DNA of 64,000 bases from Streptomyces bathyalis (GTDB lineage Bacteria > Actinomycetota > Actinomycetes > Streptomycetales > Streptomycetaceae), in assembly GCF_015910445.1 (NCBI RefSeq), contig NZ_CP048882.1, positions 310,001 through 374,000 of the forward strand. The letters are read 5' to 3'. Below the pieces are notes generated by a model. That model made no database searches, was not told the origin of the DNA, and worked only from the letters and a program-made list of their open reading frames with translations. Position 1 is the first letter of the stretch, and each line of letters opens with the position of its first letter. Shown here in pieces: positions 26,671-34,912 of this stretch. The position numbers and the translations under genes are program-made.

Positions 26671-28603
26671 GGCATTTGCTGTCGCAGCCGCCGTGCGAGG
26701 CGGGCGAGTTCGGGGGGACGTCCAGCGTCGGATTGCGGTCGAAGAAGCCGACCGGCTTCAGCTTGAAACCGGTGTAGTCGACCGGCATGACCGGCCAGTC
26801 CTCCGGCCTGGGTGCGTGGGTGAGGCCGAAGGTGTGCCAGACGACCAGCGACTGCCCGTCGATGTCCCGGTCGGCCGCCGCGTATGCGGGCAGTCCGGCA
26901 CCGCCCCGGTGCTGGTTGACGAAGTCGCCGGCCGGGTAGCGCTCGGCGGGGTCGTAGGCGGTGACCCACAGGTGCTTGGTGGCGAAGGCGGCGCGGGCGG
27001 CGATGGAGGAGCCCGGGTCGGCGAGCAGGGTCGGCTTGCCCTCCGGGTGGAGCACGTAACCGACCGGTTTGCCGAGCGCGTTGAGCGAGGCGGGGTTGGT
27101 GATGTGCCAGACGCGGTCGACAGTCATGTCGGCGGAGCGCTGTGCCTCGCTCTCCCGGGTCAGCGGCGTGTGCCGGTATGTGAAGGCGTTGCCACGGGGG
27201 TTGCCGGCGCCCATCGGAACCCGTACCGCATCGACTTCCTCGACCCGGTTCGTCGTGCCGTCGAGCGCCATGTCGAGGCGGGCGCAGAACAGATGCTGGT
27301 GATAAGGAGCGCCGAGGCCTGGGGCGATTTCGGCAGAGTAGGGGTAGTTGCCTCCTGGATGGGCGGAGGTGAAGACGACGCCGGTGGCCTTGGCCTCGAA
27401 CTCGATGGTGCCGTCGAGGTAGAGGTACCAGTAGAAGCCGTAGTCGTAGTTCCCGATGGTGGTGAAGAACGAGAGGACCATGCGGCGTTGGCGGCGGGTC
27501 TCGTGCGAGCCCGTCCACAGATCACTGTGCTTCCAGAGGATGCCGTAGTCCTCTTCGTGCAGGCAGATGGCGTTGGGCAGGGTCCATGGACGGCCCGACT
27601 CGTCGGCAATGACCGCGTCGAGGTAAGTGATGTCGCCGAGACAGTCGCAGCCCAGTTCCAGGGCGTTGGTCGACCGGCCGAGCAGGTATTCGCCGGTGTC
27701 GAAGTAGTTCTGCCAGGAGCGGACCGGGGACGGGTCGGCGTAGGGCACGACCATCTCGGCGATCGAGGCCCGATGGATGATCGGGTACTCGCGGCCCTTG
27801 TCCCGGTTGTGGAAGGCCAGTTGGTGCAGGACGAGGCCCTCGCGGGCGTCGAAGCCGATGCGCAGCGACCAGTTCTCCCAGGTGAGGAGGTTGCCGTCCA
27901 GAGCGAAGCTGGGGCCTTCGGGTTGGGTGATCTCTATGGGCCTCTGGGTGGTTCGGGCGGGGCCCGTGACCGCGGGGTCGTCGAAGTTGCCGGACCCGGC
28001 CGGGACCGGGACGGGACCGAGGTCGACGATCCGGTGGACCGTACGGGCAGCTATGTCGACGTAGGCGACCAGGCCGTCGACGGGGTGGGCCCAGGCATGG
28101 TCGCGGTCGTGGTCCTGGACGAAGGCCAGGCCGCGCAGGATCCGGCGGCCTGTCTCCTCGGGGTACTCGTCGGCGTAGACGCCGGCGGACAGCGGCGCGA
28201 CGCGGACCTGTGCCACGTCGAGACCGCGGCTCTTCAGGGCGGCGAGCCACTCCTCGTCCTGGGCGAGCACCTCTTCGACGGCGGCGATCTCCTCTTCCAG
28301 GATGGGGAGTTGGCCGTCCGCGACGGGGTCCAGGGTCCTGTTGCTGACGATGTTCTGCCGGGTCAGGGAGACGACGACGTCCTGGCCCGGGGCACCGGCG
28401 GTGTCGTGCAGGAGCACCCTGGCCCGGCGGTCGAGGGCGGGCCGCTCCGAGGCGGTGAGCAACTCGTGCTTTGTGGGCTCTTCGAGGCCCACATAGACGA
28501 ACCGTGAGGTGTCCCGCAGCAGACCGGCTCGGTCCAGCACCGAGCGGATGCGGATGATCTCGTCGCCGGTCAGTTGGTCGAGGGGGTGAGCTGTTGCGGT
28601 CAT
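26663..28603 (-). CDS. Copper-containing primary amine oxidase
   Basis: A 646-residue TPQ-dependent amine oxidase. It turns a primary amine, oxygen and water into aldehyde, ammonia and hydrogen peroxide. The cofactor precursor is Tyr386 in GNYDYGFYW (the family motif N-Y-D/E-Y), the catalytic base is probably Asp302 in [10 protein letters not shown], and copper ligands are His435 and His437 in PYHQHLF with a third His near [13 protein letters not shown]. Length and domain order fit bacterial enzymes such as Arthrobacter histamine or phenylethylamine oxidase. No signal peptide, so cytoplasmic. GGAGGA stands before the ATG. Upstream lie the palindrome at 28639 and the AraC-type site S3 at 28721. 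Confidence 0.95.
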   Translation of the reverse strand: MTATAHPLDQLTGDEIIRIRSVLDRAGLLRDTSRFVYVGLEEPTKHELLTASERPALDRRARVLLHDTAGAPGQDVVVSLTRQNIVSNRTLDPVADGQLPILEEEIAAVEEVLAQDEEWLAALKSRGLDVAQVRVAPLSAGVYADEYPEETGRRILRGLAFVQDHDRDHAWAHPVDGLVAYVDIAARTVHRIVDLGPVPVPAGSGNFDDPAVTGPARTTQRPIEITQPEGPSFALDGNLLTWENWSLRIGFDAREGLVLHQLAFHNRDKGREYPIIHRASIAEMVVPYADPSPVRSWQNYFDTGEYLLGRSTNALELGCDCLGDITYLDAVIADESGRPWTLPNAICLHEEDYGILWKHSDLWTGSHETRRQRRMVLSFFTTIGNYDYGFYWYLYLDGTIEFEAKATGVVFTSAHPGGNYPYSAEIAPGLGAPYHQHLFCARLDMALDGTTNRVEEVDAVRVPMGAGNPRGNAFTYRHTPLTRESEAQRSADMTVDRVWHITNPASLNALGKPVGYVLHPEGKPTLLADPGSSIAARAAFATKHLWVTAYDPAERYPAGDFVNQHRGGAGLPAYAAADRDIDGQSLVVWHTFGLTHAPRPEDWPVMPVDYTGFKLKPVGFFDRNPTLDVPPNSPASHGGCDSKCHE

Positions 28604-28638
28604 GGCGTTCCTCCGGGATGCGCTGTGGGGCGCGTTTT

Positions 28639-28652
28639 TCTACGTTCGTAGA
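28639..28652. promoter_or_regulatory. Candidate TetR operator in the amine-oxidase leader
   Basis: Perfect palindrome TCTACG-TT-CGTAGA, extended on both sides by T and A runs, between S3 and the ribosome site. Single copy in the window; the TetR gene of the same operon is the natural candidate to bind it. Confidence 0.5.
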
Positions 28653-28720
28653 GGAAAAAGGACGACGATGGTCCAGGTCCAGACGCTTGCAGGGGCCTTC
28701 TGCCGTTCCACGGGATCCCG

Positions 28721-28757
28721 TGCATGGACAGGTGACACCGGGTGCACGGGTTGGTGA
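28721..28757 (+). promoter_or_regulatory. Candidate AraC-type operator S3 (copper amine oxidase upstream region)
   Basis: Half-sites TGCATGGACAGGTGA and TGCACGGGTTGGTGA, 22 bases apart, share TGCAY and GGTGA. They lie ~115 bases before the amine-oxidase ATG. Judged by the GGTGA box, the pair points away from that gene, unlike S1, S2 and S4; TGCA itself is symmetric, so TGCAC also recurs at 22 bases on the other strand. Confidence 0.6.
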
Positions 28758-28834
28758 ATCTGCAGCCCGCGGGAAGAAGCGGATCCCGGGGCCGGCGCGT
28801 GGAGCAGCCCACCCGGAAGCCTGTCGCCGGTCTT

Positions 28835-30151
28835 CTAATCCGCCGTACGGCGGCCCGTCACGTCTGCGCGGATCCGGGCCGCTGTGACCAGCGCGCTCTC
28901 GATCGCGCCGTCGATGTACCCGAGCCAGGCGGTGGCGTAGTCGCTGCCCGCGAAGTGCACAGGGCCCTCCGGCTGCTGGAGTTCGGGGATCACACTCGTG
29001 AGCTGCCCCGGCCGCAGGTTGGCCCAGGTGCCCCGGGAGAGGCGGTCGTTGGTCCAGTCGTGACCGTCGACCGCGATCACTTCGGCATCCGGGAGCCAGC
29101 GTCGGACCGCGGCCTGAACGGCCTCGTGGTCCTCCGGCCCTATGCGCGTCGCGTCGTCACCGAACAGGACGAGAACGCTGTCGCCTTCCACCTCGTACTC
29201 ATACTGTGCGACGGACAGCGGAGAGGCGGTCGGGGAGGCGAAGCCGGTGAACGGCTCCACCGGGCCCCGGATCCGCGCCCACAGCTTGATACCGCGAGAG
29301 GGTTGCCCCTGTTCGACCGCGGCCCGTTTGGGCTTGGGCAGCTCGGGCAGGAAGGTGATCCCCGGCAGTGCGTTGAGCGGGACGGTCACGATCACGGCCT
29401 TGGCCTGGTACACCTCGCCGGTGGCGGTGCGTGCCGTGGCGCCCTCGTCGTGTGACGTCACCTCCACGACTTCGGTGTCGAGCTCGATTGTCGCCGTCCC
29501 GTCCGTGGCGATCGCCTCGGCGAGGGCCCGCGTCCCACCCTGGATCTTGAAGGTGGCGGCGGCCTCCAAGTCGGTTGCCGCGTCCCACTGGGCCAGGGCC
29601 ATCAGGCGCGCGACGTGCGCGAGGCTCACCTCCTCCGGACGAGCTTGGAAACCGGTGGCGCAGAACGCCTCGATGACCACGCGAGCGTCCTCGCCGAGGC
29701 GCAGCATCTTGAGGCGGTCGGCGACGCTGGTCAAGTCGAGTTCGGTGACGAGGTCCCGCGCGAACAGCGGGTCGAAGGCATAGGGGAAGGCGTCCCTGGC
29801 CTCGGCGACCAGCCCGCCAAGGCCCTGTTCGAGGAGCTCGAGTGCCGTGTCGCGGGTGAGCTCCAGAATGCCCGCCGGGGCGGCCACAAGGAATCGCCGG
29901 GCATCCGGACTGGGAACGACTCCGAGACCGTAACGGGTCAATTCGGCCCAGACGTGCGGCTGCAGGGGGTGCACCCAGGCGCCGCCCAATTCCAGCTCCT
30001 GGCCGAGTCGACTGTCGGTCCAGGTCCGGCCGCCGATGCGGTCGCGGCCTTCGAGGACCACCACCTTGACCCCGCTGCGAGTCAGCTCGCGTGCTGCGAC
30101 GAGGCCGGCAAAGCCGGCGCCGATGACGAGAACATCAGTGTTGCGGCTCAT
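28835..30151 (-). CDS. Flavin-dependent monoamine oxidase family protein
   Basis: A 438-residue FAD amine oxidase. The dinucleotide-binding start DVLVIGAGFAGLVAARELT, LEGRDRIGGRTWTDSRLG, ELGGAWVHP and the C-terminal flavin clamp GPVHFAGSDYATAWLGYIDGA are diagnostic. It oxidises amines (or polyamines/amino acids) to imines, giving aldehydes and peroxide. It follows the APC permease by 36 bases on the same strand, so uptake and oxidation are co-expressed. A second amine oxidase beside the copper enzyme suggests either a different amine range (secondary/tertiary amines) or copper-independent backup. The exact substrate is not readable. Confidence 0.92.
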   Translation of the reverse strand: MSRNTDVLVIGAGFAGLVAARELTRSGVKVVVLEGRDRIGGRTWTDSRLGQELELGGAWVHPLQPHVWAELTRYGLGVVPSPDARRFLVAAPAGILELTRDTALELLEQGLGGLVAEARDAFPYAFDPLFARDLVTELDLTSVADRLKMLRLGEDARVVIEAFCATGFQARPEEVSLAHVARLMALAQWDAATDLEAAATFKIQGGTRALAEAIATDGTATIELDTEVVEVTSHDEGATARTATGEVYQAKAVIVTVPLNALPGITFLPELPKPKRAAVEQGQPSRGIKLWARIRGPVEPFTGFASPTASPLSVAQYEYEVEGDSVLVLFGDDATRIGPEDHEAVQAAVRRWLPDAEVIAVDGHDWTNDRLSRGTWANLRPGQLTSVIPELQQPEGPVHFAGSDYATAWLGYIDGAIESALVTAARIRADVTGRRTAD

Positions 30152-30187
30152 GTCGATTTTGTTCCTCGCGTTCCTGGGAGGAGCCGG

Positions 30188-31672
30188 TCAGGCTGAGGCC
30201 GTTACGTCGTGCGTGGGGTCTCGCGGGGCCGGGTCCGCGGGGTCGGTCCCGGCCCCACGGTTACGTGCGTACCCGAGCACGACGCCGCCGGTGAACACGG
30301 CGACCACGGTCAGCTCCAGGACAACTGCGGTGGTGCCGGACGCGGAGATGAGAGTCGTGAAGTTGTTCAGTGCCAGCACGGTGGCGCCGAGGAGCAGAGC
30401 CATGGACAGCATTGGTGCGATCAGCGTGTTCCAGCGCCGGGTGTCGAAGCGGGTCCTGCGGAAGAACACGACGATCGAGAGCGAGGTCAGCAGGTACAGG
30501 AGCATCAACGCGAGCACACCCACCCCGCCGCCCCAGGTCAGCAAGGTGATCACCGGGTCCGCTCCGGCTATCGCGAACGGGACGACCATGGCGAGCGTCA
30601 CGAGCGTCTGGACCAGGCTCGCCGTGTACGGGGCGCCCTGGCGGTTCGTGCGGGACAGCCAGGCGGGCAGGACGCCGGTGGAGCCGAGGGAGTGGAAGTA
30701 GCGGTTGATGCCGTTGTGGAAGGCCAGCACGCCCGCGATCAGCGAGGTGGCGAGCAGGATCTGCATGGCGCCGGTGGCCCAGGAGCCCAGTGTGGCGGTC
30801 ACCGCGTCGAAGACCACTGACGTGGCGCTGCCGCTCTCCAGCGCGTTCCTTGCCACGTCCTGCACGTTGTCCGGGCCGTAGTAGCTGACGAACATCCAGG
30901 ACACGAAGGCGAAGAAGATCGAAATCACGGCGACGGAGAGATAGGTGGCCCGGGGCACGGTGCGGGCAGGGTCCTTCGCCTCTGCCGCGTAGATCGCGGT
31001 GGATTCGAATCCGATGACGCAGGCGATCGCGAAGGTCAGTGCGACCCCCGGCGCTCCGGAGAAGAAGGCCGAGGGAGAGAAGGAACCCGCGAGGTCCAAT
31101 CCCTGGGGGCCGCCACCCGACAGCACCTCGTGGATCGCGAAGGCCACGAGCAGCGAAGTCTCAGCCACCACGAGGACGGCCAGCAGCCGTGCACCGAATT
31201 CGATGTTCAGCGAGCCGAGCGCCTGAACGAGGCAGATTGTCCCCACTGTCCACACCCACCAGGGCAGGTCGATCGAGGCGTACTTCTGGAAAAGGCCCTG
31301 CACGACCACGCCGTATAGCCCGTACATGCCTGCCTGGGTCGCGCTGTAACAGAGCACCGCGGCCTGGGAGGCGCCGACGCCGAGCGGTTTGCCCAATCCC
31401 CGGGAGACGTAGGCGTAGAAGGCGCCGGCATCGGTCACATGGCGGCTCATCGCTATGAACCCGACCGAGAACAGGCCGATCATGACGCCGACCGCCAGGT
31501 ACACGGCGGGCACACCACCCCCGTTGCCGAGGCCGAGGGGGATGGGAAGGGTTCCGGCGACACCCGTGAGGGGAGCCTGCGCGGACAGGACGAAGAAAAG
31601 GATCCCTGCCACGCCCACGGCTCCTTGCCGGAGGTGAGTGCGGTGATTCGGGGGCGAGGACTGCTGAGTCAC
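30188..31672 (-). CDS. APC-family amino acid/amine permease
   Basis: A 494-residue 12-helix amino acid-polyamine-organocation permease. Typical segments are GAVGVAGILFFVLSAQAPLTG at the start, SVGFIAMSRHVTDAGAFYAYVSRGLGKPLG, and FAIACVIGFESTAIYAAEAKDPARTVPRATY with the E/S motif of helix 6. I chose the GTG at 31672, preceded by GGGAG at five bases; the open frame extends upstream through the promoter region and would add a non-membrane tail. It leads an operon with the monoamine oxidase, under the candidate operator S4. Import of a biogenic amine is the simple reading. Confidence 0.9.
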   Translation of the reverse strand: MTQQSSPPNHRTHLRQGAVGVAGILFFVLSAQAPLTGVAGTLPIPLGLGNGGGVPAVYLAVGVMIGLFSVGFIAMSRHVTDAGAFYAYVSRGLGKPLGVGASQAAVLCYSATQAGMYGLYGVVVQGLFQKYASIDLPWWVWTVGTICLVQALGSLNIEFGARLLAVLVVAETSLLVAFAIHEVLSGGGPQGLDLAGSFSPSAFFSGAPGVALTFAIACVIGFESTAIYAAEAKDPARTVPRATYLSVAVISIFFAFVSWMFVSYYGPDNVQDVARNALESGSATSVVFDAVTATLGSWATGAMQILLATSLIAGVLAFHNGINRYFHSLGSTGVLPAWLSRTNRQGAPYTASLVQTLVTLAMVVPFAIAGADPVITLLTWGGGVGVLALMLLYLLTSLSIVVFFRRTRFDTRRWNTLIAPMLSMALLLGATVLALNNFTTLISASGTTAVVLELTVVAVFTGGVVLGYARNRGAGTDPADPAPRDPTHDVTASA

Positions 31673-31857
31673 GAAAACTCCCTGGGAGATACGGCGACGG
31701 AGAGAAAACCGCTCGCTGAGGACCAGGAAGGCAGAAAAAGCCATCGTGGTGCGCGAGTACGAGGCACGGACCATCCCCTTCGACCGCCGCAGGGGAATCA
31801 GTCTTTCCAACCTGGTGTCTGGTGTGCAGTACTGTGCGTCTACGCCGGGCAGCCGGA

Positions 31858-31894
31858 GTGTTGCGGGGTGCACCCGTTCTCGCCAATGCATGCA
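31858..31894 (-). promoter_or_regulatory. Candidate AraC-type operator S4 (permease / regulator divergent region)
   Basis: On the minus strand TGCATGCATTGGCGA is followed 22 bases later by TGCACCCCGCAACAC; the first half keeps TGCAT and GGCGA, the second only TGCAC. It points toward the permease (about 185 bases to its start) and lies ~110 bases before the AraC-type gene. Confidence 0.55.
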
Positions 31895-32006
31895 CACCCG
31901 ATGTCCGCCGGCGCCTTCCCGCGTGGGCAGCGCAGGGAAATCCAGGAGCCCGCAGTGAACGCGTGCGAGCTATGTGTCCGAGAGACTTCCGGCAGGTGAG
32001 CACACC

Positions 32007-32969
32007 ATGCGAACGATCGTGACCACCAACTCCGTCGCCCGGACGGAGCGCTTCGATCACTGGACATCCGAGATGTCCAAGGTCTTCGCCGGTCTGGACA
32101 CACGGCCGGCCTCGCGCATCCCCTTCCACGGACGGGCCGCCAGCGGTGATATCGGCCTGCTCCAGCTGAGCTCCGTCAGCGCCGGGCCGCTGCGTGTCCG
32201 TCGCACGGAGCGGCTGGTCGCCCAGTACGAAGAGGACTTCTACAAGGTCGTGCTCCAGGTGGCGGGCACTTCGGCGATCGAACAGGACGGGGTGTGCAGC
32301 GCACTGGGTCCTGGGGACATCGCGATCTGTGACACCTCGCGCCCGTACTCCTTCACCTACACGACCGATTTCAGCACGGTATTGATGCTGATGCCGCGTC
32401 CGATGCTGCCGGTGCGCCCCGAGGCGCTGCGCGGCCTCACGGCCCGACGGATCGCTGCCGACGGCGGTGTCGGGGCGGTTGTGGCGCCGTTCCTGAAGTC
32501 GCTGGGCGAGCAGGCCCGTGACTGTACGGGGCCGGCCGTCAGGAGCTTGATGGACGGAACCGTCTCCCTGGTCACCAGTCTGGTCACGGAGCAGCTGGCT
32601 CTGTCCGCGCCGGCCGCTCCGCAGGACGCGATGATGCTGCGCATCCGCGCCTACATCGAGCAAAGGCTCTCGGATCCGGATCTCACGCCGGACTCGATCG
32701 CCGCGGCGCACGGCATCTCACGCCGTTACCTGTTCAAGCTGTTCGCCGCCGACGATTCGACTGTCGCCGGCTGGATCCGCACGCGGCGTCTGGAACGCTG
32801 CGCCCGCGATCTGTCGAGTGCGGCCACGGCCGACCAGCCGATCAGCATGGTCGCCGCACGCTGGGGACTGCTCGACTGCCGGCACTTCAGCCGGGTGTTC
32901 AAGACGGCGTACGGAGAGACGCCGCGGGACTTCCGGCGGCGGGTCCTGGCTGGGGGCGACCGGAACTGA
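32007..32969 (+). CDS. FeaR-like AraC-family activator
   Basis: A 320-residue regulator. The front (about 1-190) is an AraC_binding_2 domain (TERFDHWTSEMSKVF at the start, then GDIAICDTSRPYSF), the arrangement of FeaR, which activates tyramine/phenylethylamine oxidation genes in E. coli. The back (about 210-315) has the two AraC helices: DSIAAAHGISRRYLFKLF and SMVAARWGLLDCRHFSRVF followed by YGETPRDFRRR. AGGTGAG stands six bases before the ATG at 32007. It is divergent from the amine permease-oxidase operon. Its neighbours (copper amine oxidase, aldehyde dehydrogenase) match the FeaR regulon, so I propose it binds the S1-S4 direct repeats. Confidence 0.9.
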   Translation: MRTIVTTNSVARTERFDHWTSEMSKVFAGLDTRPASRIPFHGRAASGDIGLLQLSSVSAGPLRVRRTERLVAQYEEDFYKVVLQVAGTSAIEQDGVCSALGPGDIAICDTSRPYSFTYTTDFSTVLMLMPRPMLPVRPEALRGLTARRIAADGGVGAVVAPFLKSLGEQARDCTGPAVRSLMDGTVSLVTSLVTEQLALSAPAAPQDAMMLRIRAYIEQRLSDPDLTPDSIAAAHGISRRYLFKLFAADDSTVAGWIRTRRLERCARDLSSAATADQPISMVAARWGLLDCRHFSRVFKTAYGETPRDFRRRVLAGGDRN

Positions 32970-33010
32970 GGCCGGCGCCCCGGCATCGACGGCATTGCTT
33001 ATACGCTGAT

Positions 33011-33048
33011 TCGCCAGTGTTGGCGATGTGTCCGACGTCTCGTACTCT
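33011..33048 (+). promoter_or_regulatory. Candidate promoter with overlapping palindrome, probable leaderless start
   Basis: TTGGCG (33020) and TACTCT (33043) are 17 bases apart and end nine bases before the ATG at 33057, which lacks a ribosome site, so the transcript may be leaderless. The palindrome TCGCCA-GTGT-TGGCGA (33011-33026) covers the -35 box. Confidence 0.45.
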
Positions 33049-33056
33049 CCCGCACC

Positions 33057-34004
33057 ATGGTTCTCTTCTCCGGCCGTCGCAAGCCGCGTCTTGCTCCTGC
33101 ACTCGATGACGCGGAGCTGGGCCGCTTTGTGAAGTCCCTGTTGGAAGTGCCCAGGGCAGGCATGATCGGTATGGCGGACCTCCATATGGCGCGCATGGCC
33201 GACCTGTTGAAGCAGGCCGGGACGGACTGGGACCGTCGTACGTACCGGCTGTCGGTGCTGGCGGAGGCAACGGCCGCCTCCGGTGTGCCGTCCGCGTGGG
33301 CCGCCCGTGAGCCGGACAATCCCGACGCGCTGCTCCTCAGCGCCTGGGCGCTTCTGACTCAGGGGCGATGGTCCGGCGGGCTGAACGACGCGGTCAGCCT
33401 GGTCAAGTCCTGTTATCGCGCAGCCGAGTTGAGCCCCGAGGACCCGGCACCCTGGGTGATCGTCCTCGCCGTGGCACGACTGGAGCGCTACGAGCGCGGC
33501 AGCCTGCTCGCGGTGTGGCGCGAGGTGCAGGCCCGCGACCCCTGGAACCGCGAGGCGCACCTGCAGCTGCTCGGCTACCTCTCACCCGAGGAAGGGGGAT
33601 CGCGCGTCGATGTCCTCGACTTCGTCGACTTCGTGCTAGCCCGCGCCCCTGCCGACGCTCCGACGGCCGCGCTGGAGCTGACGGCGGCCGCGCTCAACTA
33701 CCAGAGCGTCGTGGCCCGGGGCGGTGTCGAAGCCCTCATGGCCCGCGACCTCTGGAAGCACCCCCAAGTGGCCAAGGCCCTCGACCAGGCCGCCGCAACC
33801 TGGCCCCAGCCGGGATTTCTGCACCATGCCGCGGCTCAGGCGGACCTCAATCTCCTGGCCTACGCCCTTTGCACGGCCGAACGCAGGAGCGAGGCGGCCG
33901 CCGTCTTCACCACGCTGGAGGGAGCGGTCACGGACTGGCCGTGGAACGTGGACGGCCGCGATCCGGTCGATGTCTTCTCGCACGAGCAGTCACGAACCGT
34001 CTGA
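33057..34004 (+). CDS. Conserved-type hypothetical protein with TPR-like helical repeats
   Basis: A 315-residue soluble protein rich in Ala, Leu and Trp, without signal peptide or membrane segment. Helical hairpins such as PDNPDALLLSAWALLTQGRW, CYRAAELSPEDPAPWVIVLA and DPWNREAHLQLLGYL resemble TPR or HAT-type repeats that hold other proteins. The final part LAYALCTAERRSEAAAVFTTLEG continues the pattern. I do not recognise a named family or catalytic motif. It is convergent with the IclR gene (8 bases between stops) and follows the AraC-type gene by 87 bases with its own promoter, so it is probably unrelated to amine metabolism. Confidence 0.8.
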   Translation: MVLFSGRRKPRLAPALDDAELGRFVKSLLEVPRAGMIGMADLHMARMADLLKQAGTDWDRRTYRLSVLAEATAASGVPSAWAAREPDNPDALLLSAWALLTQGRWSGGLNDAVSLVKSCYRAAELSPEDPAPWVIVLAVARLERYERGSLLAVWREVQARDPWNREAHLQLLGYLSPEEGGSRVDVLDFVDFVLARAPADAPTAALELTAAALNYQSVVARGGVEALMARDLWKHPQVAKALDQAAATWPQPGFLHHAAAQADLNLLAYALCTAERRSEAAAVFTTLEGAVTDWPWNVDGRDPVDVFSHEQSRTV

Positions 34005-34012
34005 CAGCGGCA

Positions 34013-34759
34013 TCACTTCGCTCCGAGACAGAAGGCGCGGGTTGCCTCGGCCACCATCAGGACGTCGTGTGTCGCCTCATCGACGCGGTCCCGGCGGTGC
34101 GAGATGAACGTGACGCAGGCATCCAGCACGTCGCCGTCCCGGGCCAGTGGTGCGGCGACGGCGTGCGCCCCCGGCTCCACCTGCCCGTGGCTGACGGCCC
34201 AACCTCGGCGCCTGACCTCCCGTACCGCTGCGGAGTCCTCAGCGGTGGCGGGTCGCCCGGCCAGGATGGCATCGGGCGCCGCTCCCCGGTCCAGGGGCTG
34301 GCGGCTGCCCTTGCGGTAGGCGAGGTGGTAGTCGCCCTGTGCCGGCACGGCCGTCGCCACTGCGACGACGTTGTCCCGCTCAGCCACGAAGACCACGGCC
34401 GTCCCCCCGTGGTCGTCCGCCAGCCCCTGCAGATGGGGCTGGACGAATTCCACGAGCGTGGGCTGTGACATGTTCGCGAGACTGTGCAATTCGCGCCCGG
34501 GGCGGTAGTACCCGGTGGCGTCCTTGGCGACGAAGCCCTCCGCAGTGAGCGTGTTGACGAGGCGATGGACCACGGTTCGGTGCAGCCCGGTCTGGATCGC
34601 GATCTCGGTCGCCGTCAGCCCTTGGGGGCGCTGTGCCACCGCACGCAGGACCGCCAGGCCGCGGATGAGTGTCTGCGCGGCCGGCTGACTGGGACGTTTC
34701 ACGGCTTCAGCCGCCTCCGTATCGCCCTGGTCCGTTGCGTTCTGTGCACTCCTGCTCAT
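34013..34759 (-). CDS. IclR-family regulator of the aromatic operon
   Basis: A 248-residue IclR protein: winged helix at about 28-90 (GLAVLRAVAQRPQGLTATEI, GLHRTVVHRLVNTL) and the effector-binding GAF-like domain after it (LQGLADDHGGTAVVFVAERD, CVTFISHRR). Such regulators commonly sense aromatic acids and act on a divergent operon. Here the ten-gene operon beginning at 34913 is divergent and three AGTGCAC boxes lie between. A helix-rich acidic N-terminal extension of ~25 residues is ordinary. The TAGACT box six bases before the ATG hints at a leaderless transcript. Confidence 0.92.
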   Translation of the reverse strand: MSRSAQNATDQGDTEAAEAVKRPSQPAAQTLIRGLAVLRAVAQRPQGLTATEIAIQTGLHRTVVHRLVNTLTAEGFVAKDATGYYRPGRELHSLANMSQPTLVEFVQPHLQGLADDHGGTAVVFVAERDNVVAVATAVPAQGDYHLAYRKGSRQPLDRGAAPDAILAGRPATAEDSAAVREVRRRGWAVSHGQVEPGAHAVAAPLARDGDVLDACVTFISHRRDRVDEATHDVLMVAEATRAFCLGAK

Positions 34760-34830
34760 GTCGCGAGTCTAGCCGCAGCAGTAATCCGTGATGTGGCCCC
34801 TTGACGTGACGGGCTCTGCACATCCAAGCT

Positions 34831-34869
34831 AAGTGCACTATTCGCATTGGCTAGTGCACTAAGTGCACG
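34831..34869. promoter_or_regulatory. Triple AGTGCAC box, candidate IclR operator
   Basis: AAGTGCACTA (34831), TAGTGCACTA (34852) and AAGTGCACG (34861): the first two are palindromic AGTGCACT cores 21 bases apart, the third follows directly. They lie between iclR-type gene and the divergent catabolic operon, where an IclR dimer pair would bind. Confidence 0.65.
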
Positions 34870-34912
34870 TCGCCGCGAAGATTCCGGGCGATCCACGAGA
34901 GGAGTCCCGCCC

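Noticed and set aside
26669..28507. 612-residue plus-strand open frame opposite the copper amine oxidase
   Set aside because: Antisense shadow; the minus frame has the TPQ motif, copper ligands and a good ribosome site.
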